DNA of 10,495 bases from Clostridia bacterium (GTDB lineage: Bacteria > Bacillota_A > Clostridia > Christensenellales > Aristaeellaceae): NCBI GenBank assembly GCA_025997215.1, contig BNUH01000097.1, forward strand, positions 1 to 10,495, given 5' to 3'. Shown here piece after piece: positions 7,499 to 10,495 of the stretch (its first letter is position 1; each line of letters starts with the position of its first letter). The notes under the pieces were generated by a model that was not told the DNA's origin, made no database searches, and worked only from the letters and a program-made list of their open reading frames with translations. The position numbers were made by a program, and so were the translations under genes.

Positions 7499-7531
7499 AC
7501 GCCCGCACGGTTTCGCGCGGGCGTGTGTTTT
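7499..7531 (+). terminator. Probable rnpB terminator
   Basis: The 8-bp perfect stem ACGCCCGC (7499-7506) / GCGGGCGT (7517-7524) is followed by GTGTTTT. It begins 5 bases after the RNase P P1 helix. The T-tract is weak and interrupted, so efficiency is uncertain. On the - strand no T-run follows, so it does not look like a terminator for the convergent exporter gene. Confidence 0.65.
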
Positions 7532-7549
7532 GTGTGGAATAATGTCGGA

Positions 7550-9247
7550 TTAGCTGTCAGCCTCGATGCAGCCAGCATCGGTCAACCGCAGCACGCGGTC
7601 CGCGCGTTCAATCGATTCCAGCCGATGCGCGATGATCAACGTCGTGCGGTGTTTTTCGGATGCAAACTCCGCCAACGCCTTGCGAATCTCGCGGTCGTTG
7701 TCGTTATCCAGCGCGGAGGTCGCTTCATCCAGTATAACGATGGGCGGATTTTTTAAGAATAACCGCGCGAGCGCGACGCGCTGACGCTGGCCGCCGGACA
7801 GCTTCACACCGCGCTGGCCGACAAATGTGTCGTAACCATTGGGTAATTGTGAGATGAATTCATGCGCGCGGGCGAGTTTGGCCGCCTCGACTACTTCCGC
7901 GCGGGAGGCGTTCGGCCTTCCGAATAGGATGTTCTCCGCGACGGTACCCAGGAACATCGCCGTATCCTGCCGGATAAACCCGACTGACCGACGGAGGCTG
8001 TCGAGGGTCAGCGAGTTAACGTTGACGCCATCGATCAGTATCTCGCCCGCATCCGGTTCGTAAAACCTAGCTATCAGCGAGGCCAGCGTGGATTTGCCCG
8101 CACCTGACGCGCCCACTAGCGCGACGGTCTCGCCAGGCTGGATGGTTAAGGATAAATTGGTTAACACATCCTTGAGATCCTTGCCGTACCTGAAGCTGAC
8201 GTCGCGGAATTCGATCCTGCCGCGCACGGGTTCGGCTAGAGAATCCCTACCGCCGGATTCGACAGGCTTCTCGATAATTTCAGCGAACCGCCGGAATCCC
8301 GCCATGCCCGACTGGGTCATTTGGATCAATCGGCTGATGCTTAGCATGGGCGTTGCGAAGTAGCCCACGTACAGCAGGAACGCCACCAAATCCGCGACGC
8401 TCATACTACCGCGCGCGATCATGAACGCGCCGCCGATCAGCGCGGTCACGGTCAGCAACGGCGCCAGCAATTCGCTTATGATGGAATAGTAAATCGCCTC
8501 GCGTTTGTAGATACCAATGCGGCTGGCGGTGTACGCGCCGTTGGTCTCGCGGAAGCGCGCGGCCTCGGCATCCTCGGCTGCGAAGGCTTTAGCGTCGCGG
8601 ATGCCGCTAAGCGAATCCTCGATTTGGGAGCTTAGCTCGGCAATCTTCTCACGGTTGCTTCGATATGTTTTAACAAGCAATTTGGATTGCCACACCGCGT
8701 AGAGCGCGGTCACGGCGAGAATGCCTAGCAGCGCAAAGGTCAGCGGTACATTCATGCTGAACATGATGGCCGTCGCGCCGAAGAGCATCAGCGAGTAATT
8801 CAGCAGATCCTCCGGCCCGTGGTGCTGTATCTCGGCCAGATGCTCCAGGTCGTTCGTGATGCGCGAGAGCAGCGCACCCGTCGTCTCACGGTCGAAGAAC
8901 GCGACAGGCAGCCGCTGCAGCCGTGCAAACAGGTCGCGCCGCATGTCGCCCTCCATTCGCGCGCCTATCGCGTGCCCCTGCCAGTCGTAGTACAGGCTGC
9001 AGCCGCACTTCGCCAGGATGATGCCCAGCATGACGAGACCCATCTGCGCAACGGAGCCGATTAAGCCGCCTGGCTGTGCGTCGGAACCATCCAACAGTCC
9101 GTTCGTCACGGCGCGTACGCACAGTGGGAACACCAGCGACAGCGCGCTGGCTGCAAACGAACACACGACATCCAGTGTGAATGTCGTCTTATACGGCCTA
9201 TAGTATGAGATAAATAGTCTGGCGCGTTTTCCTAAAGTCAAACGCAT
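7550..9247 (-). CDS. ABC half-exporter, fused membrane and ATPase domains (MsbA/LmrA type)
   Basis: The protein has 565 residues. A six-helix exporter membrane domain occupies about 15-310 and contains the family marks RLQRLPVAFFD (110-119) and TGALLSRITND (123-133). The nucleotide-binding domain runs from about 345 to the end: Walker A GASGAGKST (379-387), Q-loop Q427, signature LSGGQ (483-487), Walker B VILDE (504-508, with E508 as catalytic base) and H-loop H541. All catalytic residues are intact. It should act as a homodimer, or with a partner encoded elsewhere, to pump lipids, drugs or peptides outward; the substrate cannot be read. The start ATG at 9247 has AGGAGG (9257 to 9252) just before it, and that site is partly buried in a predicted hairpin. 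A 227-base structured leader separates it from the GNAT gene upstream. Confidence 0.95.
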   Translation of the reverse strand: MRLTLGKRARLFISYYRPYKTTFTLDVVCSFAASALSLVFPLCVRAVTNGLLDGSDAQPGGLIGSVAQMGLVMLGIILAKCGCSLYYDWQGHAIGARMEGDMRRDLFARLQRLPVAFFDRETTGALLSRITNDLEHLAEIQHHGPEDLLNYSLMLFGATAIMFSMNVPLTFALLGILAVTALYAVWQSKLLVKTYRSNREKIAELSSQIEDSLSGIRDAKAFAAEDAEAARFRETNGAYTASRIGIYKREAIYYSIISELLAPLLTVTALIGGAFMIARGSMSVADLVAFLLYVGYFATPMLSISRLIQMTQSGMAGFRRFAEIIEKPVESGGRDSLAEPVRGRIEFRDVSFRYGKDLKDVLTNLSLTIQPGETVALVGASGAGKSTLASLIARFYEPDAGEILIDGVNVNSLTLDSLRRSVGFIRQDTAMFLGTVAENILFGRPNASRAEVVEAAKLARAHEFISQLPNGYDTFVGQRGVKLSGGQRQRVALARLFLKNPPIVILDEATSALDNDNDREIRKALAEFASEKHRTTLIIAHRLESIERADRVLRLTDAGCIEADS

Positions 9248-9251
9248 AAAC

Positions 9252-9413
9252 CCTCCTGCTTTGTATCGGCAGGACGTTTAAGCACCTAAACAGGACAGCG
9301 CTGTTTTCGCTGTCGAATGATGTGCGTTAAAGCCGCTTGGCTTACGGCCTGCCGTGGTCCTTATTCAGTTTCAGGGAGCCGTAATTTTCACACGTTCGCA
9401 TCTTATAACGCAC
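9252..9413 (-). promoter_or_regulatory. Structured 5' leader of the exporter gene; candidate riboswitch or attenuator
   Basis: On the - strand RNA, P1 pairs GTGCGTTA (9413-9406) with TAACGCAC (9329-9322). Inside it, P2 pairs TTACGGC (9384-9378) with GCCGTAA (9348-9342), followed by a short P3 (GCC/GGC, 9341-9339 with 9334-9332, loop AAGC), making a three-way junction. Next comes hairpin P4, GACAGCG (9314-9308) with CGCTGTC (9300-9294). Finally TCCTGC (9274-9269) pairs with GCAGGA (9259-9254), covering four bases of the Shine-Dalgarno AGGAGG. A competing pairing is possible between GGCAGG (9353-9348), which overlaps P2, and CCTGCC (9273-9268). All listed helices except P3 are 6-8 bp and perfect. 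I could not match it to any riboswitch class I know. Confidence 0.5.
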
Positions 9414-9450
9414 CTCGCTTAAGTTGATAGGAATATGTATTCGACAGCAT
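9403..9450 (-). CDS. Possible 15-residue leader peptide (uORF)
   Basis: An ATG at 9450 opens a 15-codon frame reading MLSNTYSYQLKRGAL that stops at 9403-9405, directly after the 5' strand of leader helix P1. A weak ribosome binding site, AGGA, lies 10 bases upstream. A ribosome translating it would unfold P1, as in ribosome-mediated attenuation of some resistance genes. Short frames like this arise easily by chance, so this is a low-confidence call resting mainly on position. Confidence 0.2.
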   Translation of the reverse strand: MLSNTYSYQLKRGAL

Positions 9451-9474
9451 TGTGATGGATTCCTGCGAACTTAT

Positions 9475-9894
9475 TCAGGATTGATGGAATTTAACATTCT
9501 CCGCCTCTACCATCATCACGCCGTCGTTCGCCTGTTCAAACCCATAACGCTCAAAGAATCCCGCGCACTCACCTGCCGACGCCAGTCTGATTACTCGCGC
9601 CGCGTGCCGGAGCGCGCGATCCAGCATCATCCGCGCAAGCAGATCGCCGTAACCTTGCCTGCGCGAATCGGCGCGCACCGCCAGCGCCTCCAGCCAGAAC
9701 GCGCCGTCCAGGTAGTACATCCGTCCCGCCGCAGCTAAGCGTCCGGCCGGATCGAACACGCCCACCGCCCGCGCAAACCCATTGCGTCTGGTGAATTCAT
9801 CCCAGCCATCCTGATCCCACGCGAACACATCCGACCACAACCGGATGGCTTCGGCGGGCGGTTCGCCTTCCGGGAACCAACGGCCCGTGATCAT
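9475..9894 (-). CDS. GNAT-family N-acetyltransferase
   Basis: This 139-residue protein is near the lower end of the family's normal size. Motif A, the acetyl-CoA pyrophosphate-binding loop, reads LAVRADSRRQGYG (71-83), giving R-x-x-G-x-G at R78-G83. The preceding strand is AFWLEALAV, and the C-terminal GFFERYGFEQ (112-121) is the typical motif B ending. The protein is cytoplasmic, transfers an acetyl group from acetyl-CoA to an amine, and its acceptor is unknown. Its ATG overlaps the stop codon of the DUF896 gene as ATGA (9894-9891), so translation is probably coupled. No terminator is seen between it and the exporter leader, so cotranscription is possible. Confidence 0.9.
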   Translation of the reverse strand: MITGRWFPEGEPPAEAIRLWSDVFAWDQDGWDEFTRRNGFARAVGVFDPAGRLAAAGRMYYLDGAFWLEALAVRADSRRQGYGDLLARMMLDRALRHAARVIRLASAGECAGFFERYGFEQANDGVMMVEAENVKFHQS

Positions 9895-10160
9895 GGATGC
9901 ACGTCCTCTTCGTCGAGCGGTTCAACGTGCAGTTGGCGCGGTGATTCATCCGGTTCAATGGGCTTATGCTGCAGCGGCGTGTAGGTGCCGTCCTCCTGTT
10001 CGACGCGCACTGAATCCAGCGTCGCTATCATGCTCTGCCGGAATTCCGCTAGGTATTGCTGGCGCAGAACCTTCTGCTCGGCAGCCTCGACTGGGGTAAG
10101 CCCGACCGACCGCTGTTTGCGGGAGAGTTCGTTGATGCGTTCGATATCCGACCGTTCCAT
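9891..10160 (-). CDS. DUF896 (UPF0291, YnzC-like) small protein
   Basis: The 89-residue protein begins with the DUF896 helical hairpin: IERINELSRKQ (6-16), a turn around GLTPVEAAEQ, then VLRQQYLAEFRQSM (31-44) and ATLDSVRV (46-53). This closely follows B. subtilis YnzC (77 residues), whose N-terminal two helices are the conserved core. The function of the family is not established. The tail from about 54 is longer and more acidic than in YnzC and ends DEEDVHP. The ribosome binding site GGAG (10175-10172) sits in the last codons of the upstream gene, 7 bases separate the two genes, and the downstream GNAT gene overlaps by four bases. It therefore looks like the middle gene of a tight transcription unit. 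DUF896 is essentially a Bacillota marker. Confidence 0.85.
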   Translation of the reverse strand: MERSDIERINELSRKQRSVGLTPVEAAEQKVLRQQYLAEFRQSMIATLDSVRVEQEDGTYTPLQHKPIEPDESPRQLHVEPLDEEDVHP

Positions 10161-10167
10161 AGTTTAA

Positions 10168-10495
10168 CTATCTCCGCTCATATAAATGGGTGCTAGTAAA
10201 TTCAATAGGCACAATGGGCATCCAACCGTTGTCCAAGTTGGAGGGTGGCAGGAAATCTGACAGCGCTTTCCGCTCATCTTCGCTGATGATGGTTTTGACA
10301 CCATCCGCGTCGATGAGATAGTCTTGATAAGTGGGCGTCTCATCGTCAATGTACGGCAGGCTCTCCATGCCGACCTCCATCACGAGCGCCCATTCCGTGC
10401 CGCCTTCGGGCAACTTATACTCCGCGCAAAAGTTGTCGGACGCGCCCGACGAACCGTGCACGTAAACCGAACCCCACTCGGCGATGGCGGCTTTG
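10168..10495 (-). CDS. Unrecognised protein, C-terminal part (gene continues beyond the window)
   Basis: The frame is open to the window edge and ends with TAG at 10168-10170, giving about 108 visible residues. It starts KAAIAEWGSVYVHG at the edge and ends EFTSTHLYERR. An internal GTG near 10461 could act as a start but has no clear ribosome binding site, so I treat the gene as cut by the edge. The fragment is acidic and soluble, with many Asp/Glu, a YIDDETPTYQDYLIDADG stretch and a Trp/Pro-rich segment near the C-terminus (NGWMPIVPIEF). I see no membrane segment, no repeat and no motif I recognise. It lies 7 bases upstream of DUF896 and probably shares its transcript. Confidence 0.6.
   Translation of the reverse strand, partial: KAAIAEWGSVYVHGSSGASDNFCAEYKLPEGGTEWALVMEVGMESLPYIDDETPTYQDYLIDADGVKTIISEDERKALSDFLPPSNLDNGWMPIVPIEFTSTHLYERR

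Noticed and set aside
7499..7524. rnpB hairpin acting as a bidirectional terminator for the exporter gene
   Set aside because: On the - strand the stem is followed by TTGTCG, not a T-run, so only + strand termination is supported. I see no terminator for the exporter transcript in the window.
9248..9474. Assignment of the exporter leader to M-box, lysine, T-box or guanidine-I classes
   Set aside because: Fragments such as GAGGTGCG and GGCTCC resemble lysine or M-box pieces, but the rest of each conserved core is absent and the helix order differs.

Overview
The window looks like part of a chromosome from a GC-rich, probably uncultured Clostridia-type member of the Bacillota. Three things point there: an LplA/LplB/LplC-type (YtcQ/YteP/YtcP-like) carbohydrate importer, a DUF896 (YnzC-like) protein that is essentially confined to Bacillota, and an RNase P RNA that reads as the ancestral type A rather than the Bacillus type B. 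No mobile elements, tRNAs, rRNAs or CRISPR arrays were seen.

Region 1 (1-6084, + strand) is a sugar-utilisation operon: the 3' part of a solute-binding lipoprotein gene, two permeases, a heparinase II/III-type polysaccharide lyase homologue and a DUF2961/GH172 glycosidase homologue, ending at a clear intrinsic terminator. Neither enzyme has a visible signal peptide. The simplest reading is that an oligosaccharide, perhaps containing uronic acid or furanose sugars, is imported and then dismantled in the cytoplasm. The ATPase is not encoded here; MsmX-like shared ATPases are usual for this importer class. A strong 12-bp hairpin lies between the binding-protein and permease genes, where it could give higher expression of the binding protein.

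Region 2 (6041-7524) holds a convergent nitrilase-superfamily amidohydrolase gene on the - strand and, divergent from it, the RNase P RNA gene rnpB on the + strand. Both have well-formed sigma-A-type promoters. The predicted start of the nitrilase transcript falls on the A of its ATG, so its mRNA may be leaderless. The terminator of region 1 lies inside the 3' end of the nitrilase coding sequence.

Region 3 (7550-10495, - strand) is a run of genes transcribed leftward: the 3' end of an unrecognised gene, a DUF896 gene, a GNAT acetyltransferase overlapping it by ATGA, a 227-bp gap, and an MsbA/LmrA-type ABC half-exporter. The gap is the most interesting part. On the coding strand it can fold into a multi-helix junction, a further hairpin, and a hairpin that covers the exporter's Shine-Dalgarno sequence. 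It also has a competing pairing and a 15-codon open frame. This looks like an unassigned riboswitch or translation-attenuation leader.
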